Origin: an uncultured Clostridia bacterium
GTDB taxonomy: Bacteria; Bacillota; Clostridia; Christensenellales; Borkfalkiaceae
Assembly: GCA_947630115.1 (NCBI GenBank)
Contig: CANRGG010000016.1
Coordinates: 1-43,992, forward strand
Length of the DNA: 43,992 nt
Direction: 5' to 3'
Below are positions 6,803 through 15,092 of the stretch, one piece after another; position 1 is the stretch's first letter; each line of letters starts with the position of its first letter. A program made the translations under genes and the position numbers. A model generated the notes under the pieces. That model did no database searches. It was given only the letters and a program-made list of their open reading frames with translations, and had not been told where the DNA came from.

Positions 6803-7672
6803 TCAATATTTATCGACCCGCACCGAGACGATCGTGATCGGAACGTCGGAAAGGTTGTAGGTTGCGGGGATCTTCGCGTCGCGCACCGAGTCGATCGGGT
6901 CATGCTGGTTCAGAATGACGGTCGTCTCCGAGAAGAGCGGGTCGTTCCCGTCGCGCGATTCCTCATAAGCCGTGATCGCGTTGATCAACTCCTCGAGCTG
7001 GGCGTAGTCGGTCGTCCGGCCGAACGCGCAGTATTCGTTGTCCGAATAAATGCTCGAACCCGCGACGGTCGTATAGAACAAGGACGTCGCGCTGTTGTAG
7101 CGGTAAGGATCGCCGTTTTGATAGGTCTCGCTGTCGTTGCGGAGAGTGCAGACGCGGGTATCGTCCTCGCCCTTGTCCATATAATACATGACGAGGGTGC
7201 CCGCCTTGTTCTGGTACAGGCTCTTGGAATTTTTCTTGACGCCGTTCTTTTCGAATTCGCCGCGCACGGTATAGAGCGGCGTCTTGCCCTCCGCGTCCTC
7301 GAAAACGGACTGCGTGAAGGTAATGCCCTTCTCCTGTTCCAGCCTCCTGACTTCCGAGAAATAGTCCTTCTCGACGAGCTCGCCGTGTTCGTCGAGGGTG
7401 TATCCGCCGCCGAAGAGATAGCTCGAATTTTTGAAATCGTGGATGACGGTGCCGTCGTAATAGCCGGCGTCGGCAAGTTCGATAAAGTGCTGCACGGTCT
7501 GCGGCGCGCCCTGGCGCGAGAGGGTATATTCCACCTCATAGCTCTGCCCGTTGAATTCATATGTGATCGTCACTTCCGGATATTTGGTGTCGCAAGCCGC
7601 AAGCGCGAGTGCGGAAAGTGCGGCAAAAGCCGCCGCCCCCATGACGCCCAAAAACCGCCGAAACTTTTTCAT
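6803..7672 (-). CDS. Cyclophilin-type peptidyl-prolyl isomerase lipoprotein
   Basis: The 289-residue protein begins with a lipoprotein signal peptide ending in LALAAC, so C27 should be lipidated and the protein anchored outside the membrane. The segment APQTVQHFIELADAGYYDGT (about 56-75) is the classic start of the cyclophilin fold. The middle is expanded relative to small cyclophilins and lacks an obvious full active-site FHRV block (here TVIHDF), so isomerase activity is uncertain. It probably helps fold exported proteins. It has its own promoter, a GGAGG site and a terminator. Confidence 0.8.
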   Translation of the reverse strand: MKKFRRFLGVMGAAAFAALSALALAACDTKYPEVTITYEFNGQSYEVEYTLSRQGAPQTVQHFIELADAGYYDGTVIHDFKNSSYLFGGGYTLDEHGELVEKDYFSEVRRLEQEKGITFTQSVFEDAEGKTPLYTVRGEFEKNGVKKNSKSLYQNKAGTLVMYYMDKGEDDTRVCTLRNDSETYQNGDPYRYNSATSLFYTTVAGSSIYSDNEYCAFGRTTDYAQLEELINAITAYEESRDGNDPLFSETTVILNQHDPIDSVRDAKIPATYNLSDVPITIVSVRVDKY

Positions 7673-7711
7673 AACTGCCTCCTTTTTCCGAAAAAGGAAA
7701 TCTTTTCCTCT

Positions 7712-7740
7712 ATTTTACCCTGTATTTTGCGTTCCGTCAA
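7712..7740 (-). promoter_or_regulatory. Sigma-A promoter of the cyclophilin lipoprotein gene
   Basis: The -35 TTGACG (7735-7740) and -10 TAAAAT (7712-7717) are 17 bases apart. Confidence 0.75.
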
Positions 7741-7798
7741 GTGCTTTTGCGGCTTTTTGCGCCGAAATTGCGCCGCCCGCCCGAGAATTTCCCCGAAA

Positions 7799-7838
7799 AA
7801 ATGCAAAACGTCCCCCGTTTTCCGAAAACGAGGGACGT
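7799..7838 (-). terminator. Terminator after rplL
   Basis: On the minus strand, a stem of about 15 bp with one mismatch (7808-7822 with 7824-7838) is followed by TTTTGCATTTTTT. It ends the ribosomal protein cluster. Confidence 0.85.
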
Positions 7839-7853
7839 CTCTTTTTTGAAATC

Positions 7854-8231
7854 TTATTTCAGTTCTGCGACCGCGCCCGCTTCCTTGAGTTTTGCAAGCG
7901 CAGCTTCCGCGTCCGCCTTCGGGACAGCTTCTTTCAGGACGCCGAGACCTTCGACTGCCTTCTTCGCTTCCGCAAGTCCGAGACCCGTGAATTCGCGGAC
8001 CGCCTTGATGACGCCGATCTTGTTCGGGCCGATCTCTTTGAGGACGATATCGAACTCCGTCTTTTCCTCTTCCTGGGGAGCAGCTTCCGCCGCGCCGCCT
8101 GCCGCGCCGCCCGCAACTGCCACGGGAGCCGCCGCGCTCACGCCGAATTCCTCTTCGAGCGCCTTGACAAGGTCGTTGAGTTCCACGACCGTCATCGCCT
8201 TCACTTCTTCGATCAATTTCTGAATATCCAT
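7854..8231 (-). CDS. rplL: 50S ribosomal protein L7/L12
   Basis: L7/L12 forms the flexible stalk that recruits translation factors. The 125-residue protein has the N-terminal dimerisation helix ([20 protein letters not shown]), an Ala/Gly-rich hinge around residues 37-55, and the C-terminal domain with [14 protein letters not shown] and GLAEAKK. Length is standard. It follows rplJ by 29 bases, has a GGAGGAAAG site, and is followed by a terminator. Confidence 0.97.
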   Translation of the reverse strand: MDIQKLIEEVKAMTVVELNDLVKALEEEFGVSAAAPVAVAGGAAGGAAEAAPQEEEKTEFDIVLKEIGPNKIGVIKAVREFTGLGLAEAKKAVEGLGVLKEAVPKADAEAALAKLKEAGAVAELK

Positions 8232-8260
8232 TTTTCTTTCCTCCGATTATTTTTTGAAAT

Positions 8261-8758
8261 TTACTCTTTGTTTTTTGCGATCGCGCTGAGTACATACGCG
8301 AAGTTTGCGATGGGCGACTGCAAGCAGCCGAGCATCTTTGCGATCAATACCTCTCTCGAAGGGATCGCCGCGAGCTTTTTGATCCCCTCCGCGTCCACGT
8401 AAGCGCCGCTCACGTAGCCGCTCTTCGGGACGATCTTGTCCGTCAGCGCCGGATCGTCCTTCACTGCCTTGGCAAGCGCCGAGCATGCGCTCGTCTCGTC
8501 GGGGCAGAAAATAAACGCCGTCGCGTCTTTTAAGTCGCCGTCGAATCCCGTGATCCCGAGTTCCTCAAACGCCTTGCGTACCAGGGTGTTTTTATAGACC
8601 TTGTATTCGCTGGAAATCGCGCGGAACCGGTTTCTCAGATCGGTGACTTCTTTGACCGTCAGCCGGTTGTAGTTGGCAAGGATTACCGATTTGCTTTGGT
8701 TGATCTTGTCCTTGATCTCTTCCACAACGGCCTTTTTCGCTTCAAAATTTTCCGACAT
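8261..8758 (-). CDS. rplJ: 50S ribosomal protein L10
   Basis: L10 anchors L7/L12 dimers to the 23S rRNA stalk base. The 165-residue protein starts MSENFEAKKAVVEEI, contains the family blocks LTVKEVTDLRNRFR and YKVYKNTLVRKAF, and ends in a long helix that would bind L7/L12. A longer reading from 8791 is open, but the ATG at 8758 has GGAGGAA upstream and matches the family start. It is preceded by a structured leader with its own promoter. Confidence 0.96.
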   Translation of the reverse strand: MSENFEAKKAVVEEIKDKINQSKSVILANYNRLTVKEVTDLRNRFRAISSEYKVYKNTLVRKAFEELGITGFDGDLKDATAFIFCPDETSACSALAKAVKDDPALTDKIVPKSGYVSGAYVDAEGIKKLAAIPSREVLIAKMLGCLQSPIANFAYVLSAIAKNKE

Positions 8759-8905
8759 TGTGTTCCTCCTGAAGGCTTGCGCCCGAATCAAAAACTCCGC
8801 GCCGCAGAAACGGCGCGGAGAACTCTCTTTCCGAAGAATCCTTCCTTGCCTCGACGGGATATTGAGCTTTTTTCAAAGCACCCGTTGTCTGCGGCTTGAA
8901 ATCTA
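8759..8905 (-). ncRNA. L10 leader-type regulatory region with terminator-like attenuator
   Basis: About 145 transcribed bases lie between the rplJL promoter and rplJ. They contain a perfect 10-bp stem (8795-8804 with 8811-8820) followed on the minus strand by TTTTT (8790-8794), a terminator-like element. L10 leaders in Firmicutes bind the L10-L12 complex and regulate their own operon. The full kink-turn consensus was not checked. Confidence 0.65.
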
Positions 8906-8910
8906 TCGTG

Positions 8911-8939
8911 ATTATAACAGCTTTTTTCGCCGCTGTCAA
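8911..8939 (-). promoter_or_regulatory. Consensus sigma-A promoter of rplJ-rplL
   Basis: This is a fully consensus promoter: TTGACA (8934-8939), 17 bases, TATAAT (8911-8916). It sits immediately after rplA, so rplJL can be transcribed apart from the upstream genes. Confidence 0.93.
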
Positions 8940-8946
8940 GCGTTTT

Positions 8947-9636
8947 TTACATCTTGCTGTAATTGACTTTGACGCCGGGACCCATCGTGCTCGTGAGCGT
9001 GACGCTCTTGAGATACTGTCCCTTCGCCGCCGCCGGCTTCGCCTTGACGATCGCCTCCATGAGCGCGTTGAAGTTCTCCGCGATCTTTTCGACGCCAAAG
9101 CTCTTCTTCCCGATCGGGCAGTGGATGATCGCCGTCTTGTCGAGACGATACTCGACCTTGCCGGCTTTCACTTCCGCGACCGCCTTCGCGACGTCCATCG
9201 TGACCGTGCCCGACTTGGGGTTGGGCATGAGGCCCTTGGGACCGAGCAGACGGCCGATCCGTCCGACGACGCCCATCATGTCGGGCGTGGTGATCATCGC
9301 GTCAAATCCGAACCAGTTCTCGGTCTGGATCTTCTGGATCATCTCCTCTGCGCCGACAAAGTCCGCGCCTGCCGCCTGTGCCGCGTCCGCCCGTTCGCCC
9401 TTGGCGATGACGAGCACTCGCTTCGTCTTGCCCGTGCCGTTGGGAAGGACGAGCACGCCGCGGACCTGCTGGTCTGCCTGCCTCGGGTCGATGCCGAGTC
9501 TTACATGCAGTTCGATCGTCTCGTCAAACTTCGCTTTGGCGTTGCCGAGGACGATGCCGATCGCTTCGTTTGCTTCATATTGTTTGCTGCGGTCGTACGA
9601 TTTGAGGCTTTCCGCGTATTTTTTCGCTGTTTTCAT
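8947..9636 (-). CDS. rplA: 50S ribosomal protein L1
   Basis: L1 forms the mobile stalk at the E site and often represses its own mRNA. The 229-residue protein shows the L1 signature around [20 protein letters not shown] and [15 protein letters not shown], and ends with the usual [11 protein letters not shown] motif. Length is standard. It follows rplK by 15 bases and has a GGGAGGAAG site. The start and context agree with the L11-L1 cluster. Confidence 0.97.
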   Translation of the reverse strand: MKTAKKYAESLKSYDRSKQYEANEAIGIVLGNAKAKFDETIELHVRLGIDPRQADQQVRGVLVLPNGTGKTKRVLVIAKGERADAAQAAGADFVGAEEMIQKIQTENWFGFDAMITTPDMMGVVGRIGRLLGPKGLMPNPKSGTVTMDVAKAVAEVKAGKVEYRLDKTAIIHCPIGKKSFGVEKIAENFNALMEAIVKAKPAAAKGQYLKSVTLTSTMGPGVKVNYSKM

Positions 9637-9651
9637 CGCTTCCTTCCTCCC

Positions 9652-10077
9652 TTATTCCTCGACCGTGACGCCCATGCTGCGCGCCGTGCCCTTGATCATG
9701 CTGATCGCGCTTTCGAGCGTGCTGCAATTCAGATCGGGCATTTTGGTCTTTGCGATCTCTTCGACCTGCGCCTTCGTGAGCTTGCCGACCTTGACCTTGT
9801 TGGGGGTCGCGCTCGCCGTCTCGAGCCCGAGCGCCTTCTTGATGAGGACGGGCGCCGGCGGCGTCTTTAAGACGAACGTGAACGAACGGTCTGCATAGAT
9901 CGTCATGACGACGGGGATGATCAGTCCTTCCTGTCCCGCCGTCTTTGCGTTGAATTCTTTGGTAAAGCCGGGGATATTGATCCCGTGGGGGCCCAGCGTC
10001 GAACCGACGGGGGGACCGGGAGTGGCTTTGCCTGCCGGAAGCTGCAGCTTCACGACCGCTGTGATTTTCTTTGCCAT
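9652..10077 (-). CDS. rplK: 50S ribosomal protein L11
   Basis: L11 forms the GTPase-associated centre with 23S rRNA. The 141-residue protein starts [18 protein letters not shown] and has the proline-rich [16 protein letters not shown] segment, a linker, and the C-terminal domain with an [13 protein letters not shown] motif. An AAAGGAG site precedes the ATG. The 132 bases between nusG and this gene hold a small CGCGCA/TGCGCG hairpin but no clear promoter. Confidence 0.97.
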   Translation of the reverse strand: MAKKITAVVKLQLPAGKATPGPPVGSTLGPHGINIPGFTKEFNAKTAGQEGLIIPVVMTIYADRSFTFVLKTPPAPVLIKKALGLETASATPNKVKVGKLTKAQVEEIAKTKMPDLNCSTLESAISMIKGTARSMGVTVEE

Positions 10078-10209
10078 TTGATCTCCTTTGTGGTTTTATC
10101 GGCGGCTTGTTTGGGATTTTTCCGCCTTCCACTCTACCGAAACGCGCAAATTCTGCGCGGCTTCGCCTGCTTTTTCGGCCGGCCTTTGTCGGACCGTTTC
10201 CGATCTTTC

Positions 10210-10776
10210 TTATTCCTCTTCCGCCGGGATCTCCACCGCCGTGTCCGAGAGCTTGGTCATCTGGATATATTCGACCTCGACCTCCTGCTTTCTTCCGAAC
10301 ATGACGATCTCGACCTTGGCGCGCTGCTGTTCGTCGTTGACCTGCGCGATCGTGCCGAGGAAGCCCTCCAACGGCCCGTTGTCGATCGAAACTCTGTCCC
10401 CCGCCTTGAAATCGGCGTCCGCGACATAATCTTCGAGCCTCATCTTGCGGATCTCCTCTTCCTTCATGGGAATGGGCCTGCCCTGAGGACCGACGAAACC
10501 CGTCACGCCGCGCGTATTCGTCACCAGATACCAGATCTGGTTGGAATAGATCATCTTGATAAAGACATAGCAGGGCAGAAGTTTCCGCTCTACGACCTTT
10601 TTCTTCCCGTTCGCCTTTTCCTCGATCGTTTGTTCGGTGGGGATCTTGACGTCCACGATACTGTCGCCGAGGTTGTTGTTCTCTATGAGGCGCAGAAGGG
10701 AGTCCTTCACCATCGACTCATATCCCGAGTAAGTGTGCAGGATATACCACTGGGGCTGGGTGTCGTCCGTCGCCAT
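10210..10776 (-). CDS. nusG: Transcription termination/antitermination protein NusG
   Basis: NusG binds RNA polymerase and affects pausing, Rho termination and coupling to the ribosome. The 188-residue protein has the NGN domain starting WYILHTYSGYE and containing LLPCYVFIKM and the GVTGFVG block. A C-terminal KOW domain follows (about 125-170) with GDRVSIDNGPLEGFLGTI. It follows secE by 3 bases and has a GGAG site. The length is slightly above the usual 170-180. Confidence 0.96.
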   Translation of the reverse strand: MATDDTQPQWYILHTYSGYESMVKDSLLRLIENNNLGDSIVDVKIPTEQTIEEKANGKKKVVERKLLPCYVFIKMIYSNQIWYLVTNTRGVTGFVGPQGRPIPMKEEEIRKMRLEDYVADADFKAGDRVSIDNGPLEGFLGTIAQVNDEQQRAKVEIVMFGRKQEVEVEYIQMTKLSDTAVEIPAEEE

Positions 10777-10779
10777 ACT

Positions 10780-11085
10780 TTATGCTCCTAAATTCGTGCC
10801 GAGCCCGGACAAGAGCTCGAGAAGTTTGGAAAATCCGAAATTCACGCCTGTGACGACGACAAGGAAAATGAGCACGATGACGATGACGACGCCCGTCGCC
10901 TTGAGTGCCTGCGGAAGGGTCGGCCACGTCACCCGTTTGAGCTCCATGAACGTCTCTTTGATCTTTCTGCCCATGCGGACAAAGATATTCGGCTTCTTGT
11001 TCTTGTCTTTTTCGGGCTTTTTCGCCTTCTTTTCGACGTTTTTCGCTTTGTTCTCCGCTTCGAGAACTTCGTTCGGCTTTGCCAT
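10780..11085 (-). CDS. secE: Preprotein translocase subunit SecE
   Basis: SecE clamps SecY in the protein-export channel. The 101-residue protein has the amphipathic ELKRVTWPT motif at 48-56 and one transmembrane segment at about 64-86, as in single-span Gram-positive SecE. An unusual Lys/Glu-rich N-terminal tail of about 30 residues precedes the core. The gene order rpmG-secE-nusG is conserved in bacteria. A GGAG site lies upstream. Confidence 0.95.
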   Translation of the reverse strand: MAKPNEVLEAENKAKNVEKKAKKPEKDKNKKPNIFVRMGRKIKETFMELKRVTWPTLPQALKATGVVIVIVLIFLVVVTGVNFGFSKLLELLSGLGTNLGA

Positions 11086-11122
11086 AATTATTTTCTCCGT
11101 ATGCGCCCTTTTTCGCGCGTAT

Positions 11123-11287
11123 TTACTTGGATTCCTTATGCACCGTGTGCTTTCTGCAAACGGGGCAGTACTTTTTGAGCTCGAGGCGGTCGGGATCGTT
11201 CCTCTTGTTCTTGAAGCTGTCGTAGTTTCTGTTCTTGCATTCGGTGCATTCGAAGGTCACTTTGAGCCTCGTGGATTTAACAGCCAT
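11123..11287 (-). CDS. rpmG: 50S ribosomal protein L33
   Basis: This is a 54-residue protein of the zinc-binding type of L33. It has [20 protein letters not shown] at the start, the two cysteine pairs CTEC and CPVC, and the ending [11 protein letters not shown]. It is the first gene of rpmG-secE-nusG, which is the classical order. GGAG lies about ten bases before the ATG. All four zinc cysteines are present, so this is a C+ form. Confidence 0.96.
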   Translation of the reverse strand: MAVKSTRLKVTFECTECKNRNYDSFKNKRNDPDRLELKKYCPVCRKHTVHKESK

Positions 11288-11335
11288 TGCGTAAAAACTC
11301 CATAAAAAAATTTACACCCTTCGGTGCGTAATGAA

Positions 11336-11364
11336 AGTGTAACACATTCCAAGGGGCTTGTCAA
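11336..11364 (-). promoter_or_regulatory. Sigma-A promoter of rpmG-secE-nusG
   Basis: The -35 TTGACA (11359-11364) and -10 TACACT (11336-11341) are 17 bases apart. Confidence 0.85.
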
Positions 11365-11404
11365 TCGATTTTATTTGCTTTTTGCGGATTTTTTCGGAAA
11401 AAAT

Positions 11405-11767
11405 CTACTCGAAAGCGTTCTCGAAATATTCGATCTTCCCGTTTTCGACGGAGGAGACGTCAAACCGGCATTCCGGCTCCGAAAAGAGCACGCTCGCGCA
11501 GTAAAAGGCCGCGATCTTGCGATACCGCTCCCGTTTGCGGCCGTCCACCGCCTCGAAGGGCTTGCCGAACCTGTCCTGCGAGCGCGTCTTGACCTCGACA
11601 AAGCAATAGACCCCGTCCTTTTTTGCAATAATGTCCGCCTCGCCGAAGGGGGTGGTATAATTCCGCGCCACGATCTCGTATCCGCGCCTTTTTAAGTATT
11701 TTGCGGTCCGCTCTTCCCCGGCTCTTCCCAATATTTTTTTACGAAGGTCTTTCTGTGGATCTTGCAT
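11405..11767 (-). CDS. YraN/UPF0102 family endonuclease-like protein
   Basis: YraN proteins have a restriction-endonuclease-like fold, but no firmly established function. The 120-residue protein has the family start ILGRAGEERTAKYLKRRGY, then ARNYTTPFGEADII with E43 and D45, and FVEVKTRS with E58 and K60, the PD-(D/E)xK-like site. The ATG at 11767 overlaps the end of rnhB by 76 bases; a later non-ATG start is possible. The pairing with rnhB at the end of this cluster is typical of Firmicutes. Confidence 0.85.
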   Translation of the reverse strand: MQDPQKDLRKKILGRAGEERTAKYLKRRGYEIVARNYTTPFGEADIIAKKDGVYCFVEVKTRSQDRFGKPFEAVDGRKRERYRKIAAFYCASVLFSEPECRFDVSSVENGKIEYFENAFE

Positions 11768-12327
11768 ATCCCCTTCTCCCTGATCGCGTCGAGATGTTCC
11801 CGGGTGCCGTAGCCCGCGTTGCGCTCGAAGCCGTATCCGGGATATTCTTCGGCGTAACTTTCCATGAGTTTGTCCCGGTAGACCTTGGCGAGAATGCTCG
11901 CCGCGCCGATGGAGCACACGAGGGCGTCCCCTTTTATGACGCTCTTTTGCTCGCAGGCGATGTCGAGGGTCATGTTCCCGTCCGCCAAAACCATGTCGGG
12001 CGCCACTTCGAGCCCTTCGACCGCCCGCTTCATGCAGAGCCGCGTCGCCTGCAAAATGTTGATCCGGTCCACTGTCTCCCCGTCCACTTCGGCGATGGAG
12101 TAAGAGACCGCCGTCCGGCGGATCTGTTCCGCCAGCTCCTCCCGTTTCTTTTTCGTCAGTTTCTTGCTGTCGTCAATCCCGACGATCCGCTTTTCCTCGT
12201 CGAGAGGCAAAATGACCGCCGCGCAGACGACGGGGCCCGCCAAGGGGCCTCTGCCCACTTCGTCCACGCCCGCGACCGCCTTCCTCCCCCGGCTGAAATA
12301 TTCTCTTTCGTAAGTAAGTTCGTCCAT
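11692..12327 (-). CDS. rnhB: Ribonuclease HII
   Basis: RNase HII removes ribonucleotides and RNA from DNA-RNA hybrids. The 211-residue protein has the catalytic GVDEVGRGPLAGPVV block (D22, E23), the DSKKLTKKKRE segment, and the GAASILAKVYRD motif with the later active-site aspartates. The ATG at 12327 was preferred over an upstream ATG at 12369 because it fits the family start and sits 5 bases after the rbgA stop. No strong Shine-Dalgarno is seen, so translation may be coupled to rbgA. Confidence 0.94.
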   Translation of the reverse strand: MDELTYEREYFSRGRKAVAGVDEVGRGPLAGPVVCAAVILPLDEEKRIVGIDDSKKLTKKKREELAEQIRRTAVSYSIAEVDGETVDRINILQATRLCMKRAVEGLEVAPDMVLADGNMTLDIACEQKSVIKGDALVCSIGAASILAKVYRDKLMESYAEEYPGYGFERNAGYGTREHLDAIREKGICKIHRKTFVKKYWEEPGKSGPQNT

Positions 12328-12332
12328 CCGTT

Positions 12333-13190
12333 TCAAACCAATCCGACCCTTTCGAGATCTTCCGCGCAATCGAGGCAGATCTTTCCGAGCTTTCCCTTTC
12401 TCAGATCGTCCAGAACCGCCCGCTCGCCGCGCTCATAGTCGTATTCTCCGCCCCGGAGCAAAAATCTCCGCTTCTTGCAGACGCTTTCGAGCATTTCGAG
12501 CGGCTCTCCCCCCTCGATCCCGTACCGTTCCTGTAAGCCTTGCGGGTATTTTTCCCAAAGCTCGCTCAAAAGCGCGAGGGCGATCTCGTCGAGGGCGAGG
12601 ATCTCGTCGTTGATACAGCCGAGATAGGCGAGTCGCCTTGCGAGCGACTGATCGGAAAAGGAGGGCGGCATGGTGCCGGGGGTGTCCATGAGCTCGAACC
12701 CGCCGCAGCGCACCCACTGTTTGGTCTTGGTGACGCCCGCCTTGTCGCCGACCTGCGCCCTTTTCCCGCCCGAAAGGGCATTGATGAGGGTGCTCTTCCC
12801 CGTATTCGGCACGCCGGCGATCAAAAACCGCACCGGCCTTGCGCTTCCCTTCCCGGCGAGCTTTTCCCGCTTCTCCTCGCAGAGGGCCTCCATCGCCGTC
12901 TGCAAAAGGCGAGGGGTGTTCCTTCCCGAAGCGCAGGCGCAAAGCGCCGCCTTTCCGCTCTTTCTCACGAGCGCGCACAGCTCCTCCGCTTTCCCGTCCG
13001 CAAGATCGCTCTTGTTGAAAAGATAGAGGGCGGGTTTCCCCTTCACGAGAGCGGAAAGATCGGGATTATAGGATGAGGCGGGAGCGCGCGCGTCGAGCAC
13101 GAACACGACCGCGTCGCACAGCTTCAAATTTTCCTCCATGAGCCGCATTGCCTTCGCCATGTGCCCCGGATACCATTGAATGATCTTCAA
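12333..13190 (-). CDS. rbgA: Ribosome biogenesis GTPase YlqF/RbgA
   Basis: RbgA is a circularly permuted GTPase needed for late 50S assembly. The 285-residue protein starts with KIIQWYPGHMAKA. It then has the permuted motif order: NKSD at 59-62 (G4), GVPNTGKST at 126-134 (G1) and DTPG at 169-172 (G3). The frame has an ATG further upstream, but the TTG at 13190 is chosen because an AAAGGGGG site precedes it by four bases and the family N-terminus begins there. It lies between trmD and rnhB, a normal Firmicutes arrangement. Confidence 0.93.
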   Translation of the reverse strand: MKIIQWYPGHMAKAMRLMEENLKLCDAVVFVLDARAPASSYNPDLSALVKGKPALYLFNKSDLADGKAEELCALVRKSGKAALCACASGRNTPRLLQTAMEALCEEKREKLAGKGSARPVRFLIAGVPNTGKSTLINALSGGKRAQVGDKAGVTKTKQWVRCGGFELMDTPGTMPPSFSDQSLARRLAYLGCINDEILALDEIALALLSELWEKYPQGLQERYGIEGGEPLEMLESVCKKRRFLLRGGEYDYERGERAVLDDLRKGKLGKICLDCAEDLERVGLV

Positions 13191-13201
13191 AATGCCCCCT
13201 T

Positions 13202-13867
13202 TTATCGCAAAAGATCGGGGCGATTCTTCCTTGTGATCGCCACCGCCTGTTCCCGCCGCCACGCGTCGATCTTCGCATGATCGCCGCTTCGAAGCACTTC
13301 GGGGACCCGGAGCCCGCGGTATTCGACGGGACGGGTGTAGTGGGGATATTCGAGTAGGTTTTCGGAAAAGCTCTCCTGCACGAGGCTCTCGGGCGAGAGC
13401 ACCCCTTCGGCATAGCGCGCCACGCAGTCGGCAACGACCATCGCGGGAAGCTCGCCCCCCGTGAGAACATAGTCCCCGATCGAGAGCTCCTCGTCGATAA
13501 AGAGGTCGATCGCCCGCTGATCGATCCCCTCATAGTGCCCGCAAAGGAGCAAGAGATGTTCTTCTTCCACGAGAGAATAGACCATCTCCTGCCGGAACAC
13601 CTTTCCCTTGGGCGAAAGATAGATCCGGCGGGCTTTGTGATCGGGATCGATCGCCTCGATCGCGCTGCCGATGGGCTGGGCGGTCATCACGAGCCCCGCC
13701 CCCCCGCCGAAGGGATAGTCGTCGCATTTTTTCTGTTTGTTTTCGGTATAGTCGCGGATATTGACAAGCTCGATCGAGAGCTTGCCCTCTTTGACGCCCC
13801 GTCCCACAATGCTGCCGAACAGCGGGGCGAACATTTCGGGAAACAGGGTCAAAATCGTGATCTTCAT
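13202..13867 (-). CDS. trmD: tRNA (guanine-N1-)-methyltransferase
   Basis: TrmD methylates G37 of tRNAs that read CNN codons, preventing frameshifts. The 221-residue protein has ITILTLFPEMF, the DDYPFGGGAGLVM region, LLCGHYEGIDQR and IGDYVLTGGELPA, which form the SAM-binding trefoil knot. Its start overlaps the rimM stop by 4 bases (ATGA), so it is translationally coupled. Confidence 0.97.
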   Translation of the reverse strand: MKITILTLFPEMFAPLFGSIVGRGVKEGKLSIELVNIRDYTENKQKKCDDYPFGGGAGLVMTAQPIGSAIEAIDPDHKARRIYLSPKGKVFRQEMVYSLVEEEHLLLLCGHYEGIDQRAIDLFIDEELSIGDYVLTGGELPAMVVADCVARYAEGVLSPESLVQESFSENLLEYPHYTRPVEYRGLRVPEVLRSGDHAKIDAWRREQAVAITRKNRPDLLR

Positions 13868-14364
13868 CGAACCGCCACTTCCTCAAATCTTTTTTTGGAG
13901 ACAATGATCTTACCCGCGGGGGCGTCAATCCGGACGATCACGCCCTTGGCGGCGGGAAACAAGATCTCCCTGCCCTCCTTTTCGAGGGTATAGATGTCCG
14001 CCGAAGCCTGCCGGATCTCGGTCAGAGTGCCCAAAAACTCCCCCTCCTCGGTCAGAACTTCCGCACCGAGAAGGTCGGCGATGTAATAGCGTCCTTCGCC
14101 GGGGTCGGGCGCCTCGTCGCGCGGAATGAAGAGATCTTTGCCGCGCAGAAGCTCCGCCGCGTTGCGGTCGGGCACGCCGCCGAGCCCCAGAAAGACCGCG
14201 CCCGCGCCGATCCGCACGGAGAGCACCTTCCGCTCCTGCCCATCCACAAAGACCCGTTTGAGCCCCGAAAAATCTTCCGCCGTGTCAGTATAGGGTTTCA
14301 CTTTGACTTCGCCGCGGATCCCCTGCGGCTTTGCGATCGAACCGATCAGAAGCATTTTTTCCAT
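13864..14364 (-). CDS. rimM: Ribosome maturation factor RimM
   Basis: RimM assists maturation of the 30S head and binds S19. The 166-residue protein begins with the family block IGSIAKPQGIRGEVKVKPYT, then has the barrel domain, and a C-terminal PRC-type domain with RYYIADLLGAEV. The start codon overlaps the tmk stop (TGATG) and the end overlaps trmD, so tmk-rimM-trmD are tightly linked. Confidence 0.95.
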   Translation of the reverse strand: MEKMLLIGSIAKPQGIRGEVKVKPYTDTAEDFSGLKRVFVDGQERKVLSVRIGAGAVFLGLGGVPDRNAAELLRGKDLFIPRDEAPDPGEGRYYIADLLGAEVLTEEGEFLGTLTEIRQASADIYTLEKEGREILFPAAKGVIVRIDAPAGKIIVSKKRFEEVAVR

Positions 14365-14984
14365 CAGATCCCCAGCTCCTCTTTCAAAACCGCGCGGATC
14401 TCGCTCTGCGTGCGGTTTTTATCCTCTTCGCTTTTGACGATCCGAACTCTGTCCTCGGGAAAGCGCGCGAACATTTCAAAGTATTTTTCGCGGATCTTTC
14501 TCTGCCTTTCGAGCGTTTCGTACCGTTCCGTCTCGCCGCGGCGGGAAACGCGCGCCATGCCCTCCTCGGGGGACAGGTCGAGAAAGATCGTAAGATCGGG
14601 CGGAAGCGCCGCTCTTGCGGGGGCGTTGAGCGAGATCACCCATTCGGGATCGACAAGTCCGCCGTTATAGGCAAAGGAGGAAAAATAATAGCGGTCGCAG
14701 AGGACGAACGTCCCCTCTTGGAGCTTTTTTTCGATCCCATTGAAGGGATTGCGAATATGGTCGAGCCGGTCGGCCGCAAAGAGCGCCGCGATGGTGTGCT
14801 CGTCCGTCTCCAATCTGCCGCTCAAAGCGGCGCGCAGCAGGGCGCCGAAGGGAGAATCGGTCGGCTCGGACGTCAGACAGCAGGGGATCCCCCTGCCCGA
14901 AAGATATTTCAGGAGCAGTTTCGCCTGCGTGCTCTTGCCGCTGCCGTCCGTGCCCTCGAAAACGATGAATTTGCCTCTTTCCAT
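14364..14984 (-). CDS. tmk: Thymidylate kinase
   Basis: Tmk phosphorylates dTMP to dTDP. The 206-residue protein has the P-loop FEGTDGSGKST at 9-19, the substrate region LTSEPTDSPFG, and VLCDRYYFSSFAY (DRY motif), with the LID segment in SRRGETERYE. The ATG at 14984 gives the family start. It has no Shine-Dalgarno: the -10 TATAAT ends seven bases before it, so the mRNA probably begins at or one base before the AUG. It heads the tmk-rimM-trmD-rbgA-rnhB-yraN operon. Confidence 0.95.
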   Translation of the reverse strand: MERGKFIVFEGTDGSGKSTQAKLLLKYLSGRGIPCCLTSEPTDSPFGALLRAALSGRLETDEHTIAALFAADRLDHIRNPFNGIEKKLQEGTFVLCDRYYFSSFAYNGGLVDPEWVISLNAPARAALPPDLTIFLDLSPEEGMARVSRRGETERYETLERQRKIREKYFEMFARFPEDRVRIVKSEEDKNRTQSEIRAVLKEELGI

Positions 14985-14991
14985 AAATTTC

Positions 14992-15020
14992 ATTATAGCA
15001 GAAGCGGACAAACTTGTCAA
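14992..15020 (-). promoter_or_regulatory. Consensus sigma-A promoter of tmk, predicted leaderless
   Basis: Fully consensus: TTGACA (15015-15020), 17 bases, TATAAT (14992-14997) in an extended TGCTATAAT form. The start codon at 14984 lies at the expected +1. Confidence 0.92.
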
Positions 15021-15029
15021 ACAGATCGG

Positions 15030-15047
15030 GCGCACTTTGAAATGCGC
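15030..15047. repeat. Small inverted repeat between tmk and the AraC-type gene
   Basis: GCGCA (15030-15034) and TGCGC (15043-15047) flank eight bases in the middle of the 108-base divergent region. It could be an operator, but five base pairs are weak evidence. Confidence 0.25.
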
Positions 15048-15077
15048 AAAAAAAGTCAAGATTTTCGGTCGGATCTC

Positions 15078-15086
15078 TGCTATAAT
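15078..15086 (+). promoter_or_regulatory. Extended -10 promoter of the AraC-type regulator, predicted leaderless
   Basis: TGCTATAAT (15078-15086) is an extended -10; no good -35 is found at 16-18 bases. The ATG at 15093 follows after six bases, exactly at the expected +1. Confidence 0.75.
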
Positions 15087-15092
15087 TTCGGT

